Source: Gammaproteobacteria bacterium (GTDB lineage: Bacteria > Pseudomonadota > Gammaproteobacteria > Steroidobacterales > Steroidobacteraceae). Taken from it: a stretch of 42,680 bases of DNA. Where the stretch lies: contig JAGWPD010000030.1 of the NCBI GenBank assembly GCA_028870705.1, positions 1 to 42,680 on the forward strand, given 5' to 3'. Below the pieces are notes generated by a model. That model ran no database searches and had not been told where the DNA came from. It was given only the letters and a program-made list of their open reading frames with translations. Positions 34,424 through 42,236 of this stretch are shown here, one piece after another (the first letter of the stretch is position 1; every line of letters begins with the position of its first letter). The position numbers and the translations under genes are program-made.

Positions 34424-35262
34424 ATACCCCGGCGTTTGCGGCGATGAAGGAACGCCGGCATCCAGCCGACACGCACAGCCTCGCGCCGGGCGGTTCGCCG
34501 CTGGTGATCAGCATGCCGCATTCGGGCACGACGCTGCCGGCCTACCTGGCGCCGCAGCTGACGCCGCTGGCGCGCACGCTCCCGGATACCGACTGGCACG
34601 TTCCCGAGCTGTACGAATTCGCGGCCGCGCTCGGCGCCACGCTGATCATCGCGCGCTACACGCGTTACCAGATCGACCTCAATCGGCCTCCCGACGATGC
34701 GGCCCTGTATGCCACCGGGCCGGCCACCGGCCTGTGCCCGGTGCAGACTTTTGCCGGCGAGGCGTTGTATGCGGATGGACGCATTGCGATCGACGCCGCC
34801 GAGGTGACGCGCCGCCGCGCGCAGTACTGGCAGCCCTACCACGATGAGTTGCGCCGGCGGCTGGCGCTGGTGCGCGAGCGCCATGGCTACGCGGTGCTGC
34901 TTGATGCGCATTCGATCCGGAGCGAAGTGCCGCGGTTGTTCGCGAACCGGCTGCCCGACATCAATCTGGGCACCTACGGTGCTCGCTCCTGCAGCCCGGA
35001 AGTGAGCGCGGCGGTGCGGGCGCAGCTCGAGCGGGCCACGGGCTTCTCGCACGTCGTCGACGGTCGCTTCAAGGGCGGCTACATCACGCGGCACTACGGC
35101 AACCCGGAACAGCGCGTACACGCGCTGCAGATCGAACTCGCCCAGTCCTGCTACATGGACGAAGCCGGTACGGCCTACGACCCGCAGCGCGCCGCGCCGC
35201 TCAGGGAGACGCTGCGCGGGATCGTCGAGGCGCTGCTGCAGCTGCCGCTGGCGCGCGCCTGA
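34420..35262 (+). CDS. hutG: N-formylglutamate deformylase
   Basis: Releases formate and L-glutamate from N-formyl-L-glutamate, the last step of the HutF/HutG branch. It is 280 aa, starting [15 protein letters not shown] at an ATG overlapping the hutH stop; the 819-residue ORF-track entry in this frame is mostly non-coding. Key segments are [15 protein letters not shown] (zinc-site His), [50 protein letters not shown] and [36 protein letters not shown], all as expected. The stop is TGA in TGATCA, whose other strand is the stop of the convergent DUF4337 gene, so the two genes abut with no spacer. Confidence 0.95.
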   Translation: MNTPAFAAMKERRHPADTHSLAPGGSPLVISMPHSGTTLPAYLAPQLTPLARTLPDTDWHVPELYEFAAALGATLIIARYTRYQIDLNRPPDDAALYATGPATGLCPVQTFAGEALYADGRIAIDAAEVTRRRAQYWQPYHDELRRRLALVRERHGYAVLLDAHSIRSEVPRLFANRLPDINLGTYGARSCSPEVSAAVRAQLERATGFSHVVDGRFKGGYITRHYGNPEQRVHALQIELAQSCYMDEAGTAYDPQRAAPLRETLRGIVEALLQLPLARA

Positions 35263-35820
35263 TCAGAGCCAGGCCAGGATCCAGAACGCGCCGCCGGCCA
35301 GCGCGCTCACGCCCGAGATCAGCAGCAGCCAGCGCTGGCGCGTCAGCACCGTCAGCGCCGCGAGCGCGATCGCGACCTGCACCAGCGCCAGTGCCTGCGC
35401 CAGATGGTGGTGCGGCTCGAACGCCCGCGCACTGGCCGCATCGGCGGACTTCGCCTGTTCGTCGAGCGAGCGGGCGGCCTTCTGGATTTCCGCCTTCTGA
35501 TCGGCGTAGCGCTTCGCTTCGGCGGCAAGTGCGGCACGCTCGGCCGCGGTGCCGCCGGCCGCATGCTCGAGAATGACCTGCTTGATGCCCTTGGCCTGGT
35601 AATAGGCCCATTGGTCCGAGGCTGCGGATTTCTTCAGGATCGCCTCGTTCTTGAGTTCCAGCCCCAGTGATTCACTGCCGGCATTCTGGTAGCTGATGAT
35701 CGCACCGACGGTGGCGAGCACCGCCGTGAACATCGCGACCCAGCGCCCCAGCGCATCGGCGTGCGCGGCGTGCTCGACCGCGTGATCGTGCTGCCCGTGG
35801 ACTTCGAATTCCTCGCTCAT
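35263..35820 (-). CDS. DUF4337 membrane protein
   Basis: A 185-aa protein with a His/Glu-rich N-terminus (MSEEFEVHGQHDHAVEHAAHADALG), a first membrane helix (about 26-45, RWVAMFTAVLATVGAIISYQ), a charged, probably coiled-coil middle (ELKNEAILKKSAASDQWAYYQAKGIKQ.. AERAALAAEAKRYADQKAEIQKAARSLDEQAKSAD), and two C-terminal helices (about 142-160 and 164-184). DQWAYYQAKGIK is the DUF4337 hallmark. The function is not known to me. It shares its terminal TGATCA with hutG on the other strand. It starts 33 bp after the glucoamylase-like gene ends, on the same strand. Confidence 0.88.
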   Translation of the reverse strand: MSEEFEVHGQHDHAVEHAAHADALGRWVAMFTAVLATVGAIISYQNAGSESLGLELKNEAILKKSAASDQWAYYQAKGIKQVILEHAAGGTAAERAALAAEAKRYADQKAEIQKAARSLDEQAKSADAASARAFEPHHHLAQALALVQVAIALAALTVLTRQRWLLLISGVSALAGGAFWILAWL

Positions 35821-35853
35821 GGCGCCAAAGTCTGCTGGGGCCGGCGACGGAAA

Positions 35854-38220
35854 TCAATGCACCTCGACGCTGAAATTGACACCTTCCCAGCGCGCGGCGT
35901 CGATCCAGTACGGCGTGAACGACACGCGGGCGCCGGCGGGCAGGAGCGCCGTGGCGAGGTCCAGATAATGCGTGCCCAGTCCGCCAGGCACTGTGTCGCC
36001 GTCGGTGCTGCTGCGCCAATCGTCGACCGTCCAGCGGATGCGCGCCGGCACCAGCAGCTCGATCCGCAGCGTGCAACCGGCCGGGAGCACGCGCAGTTTC
36101 TGGTTGAAGCGCCAGCCACGCAGCGTCGAACCGGTACGCTGCACGACGTAGCGCGCGTATGACTGCGGCGGCAGGTCGTAGATGCGGCCGTCGCCGAGCG
36201 AGCGCACCAGTTTCAGGTACTCCGCATGCGCCCACACCAGCGGCATCGCCGAACCGGCCGGCCGACCCAGCTGCAGCTCGCGCTCGGGGATGTCGGCGCT
36301 ATCCCAGGTCTGCTCGGGCAGCAGGCCACCCGGGCCGGCCATGGCCTCGAACGAACGCTGCAGGCGCGCCGCCGCGTGCTCGTCGCCGCGCGCCAGCTCG
36401 TAGTGCGCGCGCTCGCCGCTCAGCAACGGCCACAGCCGGCCCGTGCCGGTGCCGTCGAATGGCGAGCCATCGGCGTGTTCGCCGTAGCCATCGTCGCTGT
36501 AGCGGTGCCAGGCCGGCCCATAGGGCAACTGGGTCCGCAGCACCGCGTCGATCACGCGCACCGTGTCGGCGATGCGCGGATCGTCGGCGCCGCGCAGGCC
36601 GAAGCGCACCAGCGCGAGCGCATCGGTGGACACGATCTCGTCCGCGCGGCGCTGCGAGTCGCCGTCGGGCCGGTTGCGGATGTCGATGATCCCATCGGCC
36701 CCATCGCTGTCGCCTTCGGCGATGCGTACGTAGTAACCCGCGACGCCGCAGCGGCGGGCCAAGGGCGTGTCCTGCACGTACAGCCAGTGCTCGACCTGCG
36801 CGTTCCAGCTGTCCGCCGTCTCGCGCAGGTACGCCGCCAGCTCCGGCTCGCCGCACTTCTCGGACCATTCCGCGGCCACCAGGAGCGCTGCGATCTCGGC
36901 CGCCAGCGTATAGGGCGTGTAGCCGCCGTCCTCCTCCCAGCGATCCTGCGGCGTGACCGGCCCGTTGCACACCAGGTACGAGGCGGCAGCGCGTACCATC
37001 GGCCAGAAGCGGCGCGTGCCGATGTCGTCTGGCGATAGCGCGCCCTCGCGCGCGGCGAGGTCGAACAGCAGCACCGGCAGCGCGGTCTCGTCCATCTGCA
37101 GGCCCTGCCAGTAGGCCGTGCCGTCGACCCACATGTTCTGCGGCCAGTGGCCGTCCGCGTGTTGCGTCGAGGCCAGGTAGACCAGCGCCGCGCGCGCCTC
37201 GGCCCGCGCGCCGGCTGCCAGCAGCGCGCCGGCCGATTGCACCATGTCGCGCGGCCACACCAGATGGTAGCCGCCGAGGTCGCCATCGCCCTTGGAAAAT
37301 CCCCACGGCACCGCCAGGCTGGCGAGCAGCGCGCCCGGTATCAGTTTCGATTCGTGCGTCTTGATCACCGCGGTGCTCACCGCGGAGAGCCGCGCGCGCG
37401 GGCCGACCGCGAGGTCCGATTGCCAATGCTCCCAGGGCCTCACGTAGCGATCGAGCAGTGCCGGGAAGCCCTCTTCCAGCGAAGCCCGCGCCTGGTGCCC
37501 GGCCTCTTCGGCGCCGCGCCCCACCGCGATCGCCAGCACGGTTTCATCGTCGTGCAGCTGCAATTCACCGATCAGCGCAACGTTGCCGTTCTCGGCGCGC
37601 GTGTAGCGCCATTGCAGCGTGCCGTGCGCCATCAGGTCCTGCCAGCCGTCCGATGCGCCGACGAAGCCGACGGAGCGTGCGGCGAAACCGGCCGAGGACA
37701 TCAGGCACAGCGCGCGGTCATCGCGCGCGGCAAACAGCCCGGGCGTGTCGCGATAGTCGGCCAGCCACGCGGTGTTGCCAGCGCCGTAGTTGCCAAGGTG
37801 CGAGGCGAGCAGCACGTAGACGCGATATCCCGCGGTGTTGCCCTTGAGCGCCGCGAATTTCAGCCGCACCAGCACCACCGGCCGCTCCGCGTCGGTGATG
37901 ATCTCGGTCTGCAGCCGGAAGCGCCCCTGCAGGCATTCGGCGCCCACCGCATAGTAGGGCACGCCCGGCCGCGGGCAGCGCGTCAGGTGGCGCGCGTGGC
38001 GCTTGATCTCGGCGACGAAGCCATCGGGCCCGGCGATAAGGAAGCCGACATCGCGGGTGACCGCCTCATCGATGCGCGGCGCGTAGATCTCGTTGATGAT
38101 GCCGTGCGAGAGCGTGAACCAGATCGCGCTGCCATTGAGTGCGGTGCCGACCCCGCTCTTCGCGGCGGAAGTCCAGCGCCCGGGAATGCCCGGCCAGCCC
38201 GGCGCATAGCTCTCAGCCAT
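35854..38220 (-). CDS. GH15 glucoamylase / glucodextranase-like enzyme
   Basis: A 788-aa glycoside hydrolase family 15 protein, expected to release beta-D-glucose from the ends of alpha-glucans by inversion. The N-terminal beta domain (GIPGRWTSAAKSGVGTALNGSAIWFTLSHGIINEIYAPRID) is followed by the (alpha/alpha)6 barrel, with FSKGDGDLGGYHLVWPRDMVQSAGALLA and DGHWPQNMWVDGTAYW. The general acid is expected in QDRWEEDGGYTPYTLAAEI (about 421-440) and the base in GGLLPEQTWDS (about 630-640). A C-terminal beta segment (about 690-788) resembles the glucodextranase-type extension. There is no signal peptide, so it probably acts on intracellular glucan. It follows the SDR gene after only five bases. Confidence 0.92.
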   Translation of the reverse strand: MAESYAPGWPGIPGRWTSAAKSGVGTALNGSAIWFTLSHGIINEIYAPRIDEAVTRDVGFLIAGPDGFVAEIKRHARHLTRCPRPGVPYYAVGAECLQGRFRLQTEIITDAERPVVLVRLKFAALKGNTAGYRVYVLLASHLGNYGAGNTAWLADYRDTPGLFAARDDRALCLMSSAGFAARSVGFVGASDGWQDLMAHGTLQWRYTRAENGNVALIGELQLHDDETVLAIAVGRGAEEAGHQARASLEEGFPALLDRYVRPWEHWQSDLAVGPRARLSAVSTAVIKTHESKLIPGALLASLAVPWGFSKGDGDLGGYHLVWPRDMVQSAGALLAAGARAEARAALVYLASTQHADGHWPQNMWVDGTAYWQGLQMDETALPVLLFDLAAREGALSPDDIGTRRFWPMVRAAASYLVCNGPVTPQDRWEEDGGYTPYTLAAEIAALLVAAEWSEKCGEPELAAYLRETADSWNAQVEHWLYVQDTPLARRCGVAGYYVRIAEGDSDGADGIIDIRNRPDGDSQRRADEIVSTDALALVRFGLRGADDPRIADTVRVIDAVLRTQLPYGPAWHRYSDDGYGEHADGSPFDGTGTGRLWPLLSGERAHYELARGDEHAAARLQRSFEAMAGPGGLLPEQTWDSADIPERELQLGRPAGSAMPLVWAHAEYLKLVRSLGDGRIYDLPPQSYARYVVQRTGSTLRGWRFNQKLRVLPAGCTLRIELLVPARIRWTVDDWRSSTDGDTVPGGLGTHYLDLATALLPAGARVSFTPYWIDAARWEGVNFSVEVH

Positions 38221-38225
38221 TGCGT

Positions 38226-39008
38226 TCAGCCGCCATGGGCGAACTCGGGATAGTCGCTCATCGCACCGTCGCAGAACACCGTGCTGCCGGTCATGTAGGA
38301 GGCGAGGCCTGACACCAGGAAGGTGGCCACGCGCGCAATCTCCTCCGGTTCACCCATGCGGCCGAGCGGAATCTTGGTCAGCAGGTCGCGGAGCGTGGCG
38401 GGATTGCCCCAGACGTCCTGATTGATCGGCGTGCGTATCGCGCCCGGCGCGAGCGCCAGCACGCGCACCCCGAACGGCGCCGCTTCCTGCGCGAGCGTCT
38501 GCGTCAGCATCGCGACACCCGCCTTGCTGGCGGTGTAGGCGCTGTAGCCGCTCCACGCGATGCGCTCGTGCACGGACGACATGTTGAGCACGACGCCGCT
38601 CCGCTGCGCCACCATGCGCTGGAGCGCCGCGCGCGCGCACAGGAAGCTGCCATAGAGATTGACGCGCAGCACGCGCTCCCACGCGGCCGGATCCGCCTCC
38701 CAGGCCGGCGCGTGCGCCCCGTCGATGCCGGCATTGTTCACCAGTCCATCGATCCCGCCCCACTGCCGGTCGAGCCCGGCGTACATGGCGGCCACCTGCG
38801 CCGGATCGCTGACATCGCCGGGCAGGCCGATCGCCTCGGCACCGGCGCCGCGCAATTCCGCCAGCAATGCATCCGTCGCCTCCGGATGAACGAGGTAGTT
38901 GACCGCCACGCGCGCACCGCTGGCCGCGAGCTGGCGCGCGATCGCCGCGCCGATGCCGGAGTTGGCGCCGGTGACCAGGATGCGCGCCCGGGCGAGTGCT
39001 ATTTCCAT
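38226..39008 (-). CDS. SDR oxidoreductase, glucose 1-dehydrogenase-like
   Basis: A 260-aa classical short-chain dehydrogenase. TGANSGIG (13-20) binds NAD(P), NNAG (91-94) is structural, and Ser144/145, Tyr158 and Lys162 (SGYSAYTASK) form the catalytic set. The tail LASYMTGSTVFCDGAMSDYPEFAHGG is typical of glucose 1-dehydrogenase-like SDRs. The five-base gap to the glucoamylase-like gene makes glucose oxidation to gluconolactone a reasonable guess, but SDR specificity is hard to assign from sequence. AGGAAG lies upstream of the chosen ATG. It is divergent from the serine hydrolase gene. Confidence 0.88.
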   Translation of the reverse strand: MEIALARARILVTGANSGIGAAIARQLAASGARVAVNYLVHPEATDALLAELRGAGAEAIGLPGDVSDPAQVAAMYAGLDRQWGGIDGLVNNAGIDGAHAPAWEADPAAWERVLRVNLYGSFLCARAALQRMVAQRSGVVLNMSSVHERIAWSGYSAYTASKAGVAMLTQTLAQEAAPFGVRVLALAPGAIRTPINQDVWGNPATLRDLLTKIPLGRMGEPEEIARVATFLVSGLASYMTGSTVFCDGAMSDYPEFAHGG

Positions 39009-39082
39009 GGGTTCATTGCTTCCTCGGATGCGCTAGTGTAAGTCCGTGCCGGGCTGGCCGGGTTAATTTGCAGGTAGCACGC

Positions 39083-39847
39083 TTGTCAGGCGGAGCGGGA
39101 ACGGGCCCAAGGGCGGCTGTCGGCGCACTCATCGAGGCGACGGTGCGCGCAGCGCGCGTGCCCGGCATCCAGTACGTCGCGGTCGATCGCAACGGCGTGC
39201 TGCGCGAGTGCCACGCCGGGTGCGCCGACCTGGCGACACGCCGCCCGATGACTGCCGATACCACCATGATGGCCTTCTCGATGAGCAAGACGGTCACGGC
39301 CCTGGCCACACTGCAGCTGCTCGACCGGGGGGCCCTGTCGTTGGATGTGCCGCTTGCACGATTCGTTCCCTGGCAACCGTACGGGCCGGATGTCACGATC
39401 CGCCAGCTGCTGTGCCACACCGCCGGGATTCCGAATCCGCTGCCGCTCAGGTGGGTGCACCCGGCCGGCGACGCCGCCTTCGAGGAGCGTGCGCACCTCG
39501 ACGCCGTGCTGCGCCGGCATCCACGCCTGGCCTCGCCGCCGGGCACGCGCTACGCCTATGCCAACATCGGCTACTGGCTGCTCGGGGACGCAACCCGAGC
39601 GCTGATGCAGACGCGGCAGACCGCGCAGCGCGGTCCGATCCCGATGACGCTCGGCTGGCACATCGGCGGTCCCGCGGACACACCGTACTTCTTCAAGGAA
39701 GGCGGGGGCGGTGGATTCCACAGCATGATGCGGCTGTACCCCGTCGCGCGAGTCGGCTCGGTCGTGATGACCAACGCGACGTTGTTCAACGTCCGCGCGC
39801 TGCTGGATGCGGCGGACGCCCAGCTGCTGCGCGACCGGAACGACTGA
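39083..39847 (+). CDS. Serine hydrolase (beta-lactamase family), shortened by an internal gap
   Basis: A class C beta-lactamase-like protein. FSMSKTVTALATLQLLDRGALSLD carries the SxxK nucleophile motif, followed by IRQLLCHTAGIPNP and the YxN motif in RYAYANIGYWLLGDA. Normally about 80-100 residues (the lid and second helical part) follow before the C-terminal strands, but here GWHIGGPADTPYFFKEGGGGGFHSMMRLYP comes only about 25 residues later, with no frameshift. The final GGGGGF replaces the usual HTGG-type motif. The total is about 254 aa, against roughly 380 for relatives. The start is uncertain: I use a TTG preceded by AGG; the ORF is open to a GTG at 38996. It could be a compact variant or a decaying gene. 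Confidence 0.65.
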   Translation: MSGGAGTGPRAAVGALIEATVRAARVPGIQYVAVDRNGVLRECHAGCADLATRRPMTADTTMMAFSMSKTVTALATLQLLDRGALSLDVPLARFVPWQPYGPDVTIRQLLCHTAGIPNPLPLRWVHPAGDAAFEERAHLDAVLRRHPRLASPPGTRYAYANIGYWLLGDATRALMQTRQTAQRGPIPMTLGWHIGGPADTPYFFKEGGGGGFHSMMRLYPVARVGSVVMTNATLFNVRALLDAADAQLLRDRND

Positions 39848-39856
39848 GGCGCGGCG

Positions 39857-40303
39857 CTAGCCCGGGATATCGGGCTCGACGAGCCGGGCGAGCTGCTCGA
39901 GCGATTCCTGCCACCCGAGATAGCACATCTCGACCGGTATGGCCTCGGGCAGGCCCTCCTGCGTGACCTGCAGCTCCGTGCCGCAGGAGACCTGCTTGAG
40001 CACGATCGTGCAGGTGATGGTGCCGGGCAGGTTGGGGTCGTCGAACTTGTCCGTGTAGCGGATCCTCTCGTTCAGCACCAACTCCAGATACTCGCCACCG
40101 AAGCTGTGCGAACCGCCTTTGCCGAAGTTCGTGAACGACATCTTGAACGTACCCTGCACGCGCGCATCCAGGTGATGCACCTTGCAGGTGAAGCCATAGG
40201 GCGGCAGCCATTTGGCCAGCGCATCGGCTTCGAGGAACGCGCGATAGAGCTTCGCGGGCGGCGCGCGCAGCACGCGATGCAATCGGACCGTATTGGTGGC
40301 CAT
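39857..40303 (-). CDS. SRPBCC / AHSA1-like START-fold protein
   Basis: A 148-aa protein of the Bet v1/START-like superfamily: MATNTVRLHRVLRAPPAKLYRAFLEADALAKWLPPYGFTCKVHHLDARVQGTFKMSFTNFGKGGSHSFGGEYLELVLNERIRYTDKFDD is the AHSA1-type pattern, ending EMCYLGWQESLEQLARLVEPDIPG. Such proteins bind hydrophobic ligands or partner proteins; the ligand is unknown. The start at MATN is preceded by GGAGG; the ORF-track extension to 40453 crosses a tandem repeat and is unlikely. It converges with the serine hydrolase gene, nine bases away. Confidence 0.9.
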   Translation of the reverse strand: MATNTVRLHRVLRAPPAKLYRAFLEADALAKWLPPYGFTCKVHHLDARVQGTFKMSFTNFGKGGSHSFGGEYLELVLNERIRYTDKFDDPNLPGTITCTIVLKQVSCGTELQVTQEGLPEAIPVEMCYLGWQESLEQLARLVEPDIPG

Positions 40304-40321
40304 CCTCCCGCCTCCGTGATA

Positions 40322-40351
40322 GCGCGCATGGGCGCGCATGGGCGCGCATAG
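40322..40351. repeat. Three-copy 10-bp tandem repeat
   Basis: GCGCGCATGG occurs twice in direct succession and a third copy differs by one base (GCGCGCATAG). It lies just upstream of the SRPBCC gene, in its leader or promoter. Ten bases is about one helical turn, so it could present a site on one DNA face, or it could be simple slippage. Confidence 0.75.
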
Positions 40352-40435
40352 GCGATAGTACCCGGATTCGGCGTGCGCTAATATGCCTCGGATGGCCGGC
40401 TCGCCAGCGCCCTCAAACGAGTCGCAGGAGGCCGC

Positions 40436-40573
40436 ATGGTGGTTCGTGCACATGAATCAGTGGTGCGAAGCGCAGCTGCGCGCGGAAGCAGTGGCCAAGC
40501 CGCTGTTCGGCGGGTGTCGTTCCAGACGCTGCGGGATGAAATCCTGCGCAGCGACCCGGAGCTCGCGGCCTAG
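40436..40573 (+). CDS. Possible 45-aa small protein
   Basis: This frame is too short for the ORF track. AGGAGG lies four bases before ATG and opens MVVRAHESVVRSAAARGSSG, ending VSFQTLRDEILRSDPELAA. The C-terminal part looks like a plausible helix rather than random GC-rich translation. I do not recognise it; the last 20 residues faintly recall small antitoxin or DNA-binding fragments. It could be a remnant of a longer gene. It ends 23 bases before the convergent racemase gene. Confidence 0.35.
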   Translation: MVVRAHESVVRSAAARGSSGQAAVRRVSFQTLRDEILRSDPELAA

Positions 40574-40596
40574 CGCCGCTTGAACACCGCTCCCAA

Positions 40597-41307
40597 TCAG
40601 CCGGCGGCATGGGCGCCATCGAGCGCCCAGTCGACCGCGGCCCGCGCATGGATCAAGGTGGTGTCGAACAGCGGCACCGATGCGTCGCGGTCGCCGATCA
40701 GCAGCGAGAATTCGGTGCAGCCGAGGATGATGCCCTGCGCGCCGCGATCGACCAGGCGCGCCATGATGCCGCGCATGGCCACGCGCGAAGATTCGAGCAC
40801 ACGCCCGAGCACCAACTCCTCGAAGATGATGCGATTGGCTTCCGCGCGGTCGGCATCGCCGGGAACCAGCACGTCGAGGGCAAAGCGCTCGCGCAGGCGG
40901 TCCGTGTAGAACGGCTCGGCCATCGTGTAGCGGGTGCCGAGCAGGCCGATGCGTGCGAGGCCGGCGCGGCCGATCGCCGCACCGGTCGCATCCGTCACGT
41001 GCAGCAGCGGCAGACGCACCGCGGCTTCGATCATCGGTGCGACCTTGTGCATGGTGTTGGCGCAGATCACGATGCAGCCAGCGCCGGCCGCCGCCAACCC
41101 GCGGGCGCAGGCCGCGAGCTGCTCCCCCGCAGCCTGCCATTGGCCCGCTGACTGCATCTGCTCGATCGGCTGGAAGTCGACGCTCACCAGCACCAGCTGC
41201 GCCGAGTGCAGCCGGCCCAGCCGCGCCTTGACCGCCTCGTTGATGTGCCGGTAATAGTGAACGGTCGATTCCCAGCTCATGCCGCCGATCAGGCCGATGG
41301 TCTTCAT
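40597..41307 (-). CDS. Aspartate/glutamate racemase family protein
   Basis: A 236-aa cofactor-independent racemase, which inverts an acidic amino acid using two cysteines. Both are present: Cys82 in VICANTMHK and Cys196 in ILGCTEFSLL. The start MKTIGLIGGMSWESTVHYYRHINEAV is the classic aspartate racemase opening and fixes the initiation codon; the ORF-track start lies in the neighbouring gene. IGLLGTRYTMAEPFY and RGIMARLVDRGAQGIILG are typical. It could be an aspartate racemase or a related amino-acid racemase, and it is not MurI-like at the N-terminus. It lies ten bases after the qorB-like gene and may be co-transcribed with it. Confidence 0.92.
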   Translation of the reverse strand: MKTIGLIGGMSWESTVHYYRHINEAVKARLGRLHSAQLVLVSVDFQPIEQMQSAGQWQAAGEQLAACARGLAAAGAGCIVICANTMHKVAPMIEAAVRLPLLHVTDATGAAIGRAGLARIGLLGTRYTMAEPFYTDRLRERFALDVLVPGDADRAEANRIIFEELVLGRVLESSRVAMRGIMARLVDRGAQGIILGCTEFSLLIGDRDASVPLFDTTLIHARAAVDWALDGAHAAG

Positions 41308-41317
41308 GCGGCGCACC

Positions 41318-42160
41318 TTACAGCGCGGCGGCCACCGAGACCGACAGCGGCGTGGTCGGCCGGCCGATGAGCCGCGAGAGCTGTCGGCTGTCGTCGAACA
41401 ACGCGCCAGTCGAAGCGCACACGTCCCAGCTGGCAATCGCATTGGCGAGCGACGCGGGCAGACCGAACCCGGCCAGGGCGCGCGCGTAGTCGGATTCGGG
41501 CAGGTTCCGGTAGGGAATCGGACGGCCGACCTGACGGGAGATCTCGGCCGCCAGCTCTGCCAGCGTGTAGGCATCATCGCCGGCCAATTCATAGGTCTTG
41601 CCCTCGTGACCGGCGGAGATCAGCGCCGCCACGGCTGCATCGGCAAAATCGCGCCGCGCGGCGGATGATATGCGCCCCTCGCCCGCGGCGCCCAGGAACG
41701 CTTCGCCCGCCACCGCGCCCGGAATCGAGCCGGCATAATTCTCGGTGTACCAGCCATTGCGAAGGATGGTGTATGGCACGCCTGATGCCCTGAGTGCCTG
41801 TTCGCTCTCGCGATGCTCCGGCGCCAGATTCAATGGCGAGCGCTCGGCGTGCAGCAGGCTCGTGTACACGATCCGCTCTACGCCGGCGGTCCTGGCGGCC
41901 GCGATGACGTTGCGGTGCTGGGCCGCCCGCTGGCCGAACTCGCTGGAGGAAATCAGCAGCAGCGTGCCGACGCCCTCGAGCGCCGGGCCGAGTGTTTCGG
42001 GCCGTGCATAGTCCGCCGCGCGCACGGCCACGCCCAGCTCCGCCGCCCTGGCGGGCGTACGCGCCAAGGCCACGATGTCAGCGACCGGATGCTTTTCCTG
42101 CAGCGCCCGGACCACCAGCCGGCCGAGCTGGCCGGTGGCGGCGGCAATTGCGATGGTCAC
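41318..42160 (-). CDS. qorB: NAD(P)H:quinone oxidoreductase-like NmrA-family protein
   Basis: A 280-aa atypical SDR of the NmrA/QorB type. Residues 1-30 (MTIAIAAATGQLGRLVVRALQEKHPVADIVALAR) hold the NAD(P)-binding glycine motif AATGQLG. IVYTSLLHAERSPLNLAPEHRESEQALRASGVPYTILRNGWYTENY is diagnostic of the QorB/YtfG group. The start is a GTG with GGAGGA seven bases upstream, matching the expected N-terminus; the ORF-track start ten residues earlier lacks this. It is divergent from an HxlR-type regulator, the same arrangement as ytfG-ytfH in E. coli, so it probably detoxifies quinones under that regulator's control. Confidence 0.88.
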   Translation of the reverse strand: MTIAIAAATGQLGRLVVRALQEKHPVADIVALARTPARAAELGVAVRAADYARPETLGPALEGVGTLLLISSSEFGQRAAQHRNVIAAARTAGVERIVYTSLLHAERSPLNLAPEHRESEQALRASGVPYTILRNGWYTENYAGSIPGAVAGEAFLGAAGEGRISSAARRDFADAAVAALISAGHEGKTYELAGDDAYTLAELAAEISRQVGRPIPYRNLPESDYARALAGFGLPASLANAIASWDVCASTGALFDDSRQLSRLIGRPTTPLSVSVAAAL

Positions 42161-42173
42161 GGTGGAATCCTCC
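42158..42173 (-). promoter_or_regulatory. Ribosome binding site fixing a GTG start for the qorB-like gene
   Basis: GGAGGA, seven spacer bases, then GTG on the minus strand. The GTG opens the family-typical sequence MTIAIAAATGQLG, so this site decides the start over the upstream one in the ORF track. Confidence 0.75.
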
Positions 42174-42202
42174 GGGTGATTGCGGTGCAACGGGCGATCA
42201 AT

Positions 42203-42232
42203 GTACGATGGTCACGTACTAAAAGGAAGTAC
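42203..42232. promoter_or_regulatory. Three GTAC boxes at 13-bp spacing in the qorB-hxlR intergenic region
   Basis: GTAC occurs at 42203, 42216 and 42229, each 13 bases from the next, within the 76-bp gap between divergent qorB-like and HxlR-type genes. GTAC is its own reverse complement, so neighbouring pairs form symmetrical half-sites (GTAC-N9-GTAC). This looks like an operator array for the adjacent winged-helix regulator, which binds DNA as a dimer. The last box lies next to the ribosome binding site of the regulator gene, which would allow autorepression. Confidence 0.6.
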
Positions 42233-42236
42233 CAAC

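Noticed and set aside
32803-35262. 819-aa plus-strand ORF as a fusion protein
   Set aside because: Only the part from 34420 is a gene (hutG); the rest lies in another frame of hutH and is Arg/Ala-rich noise.
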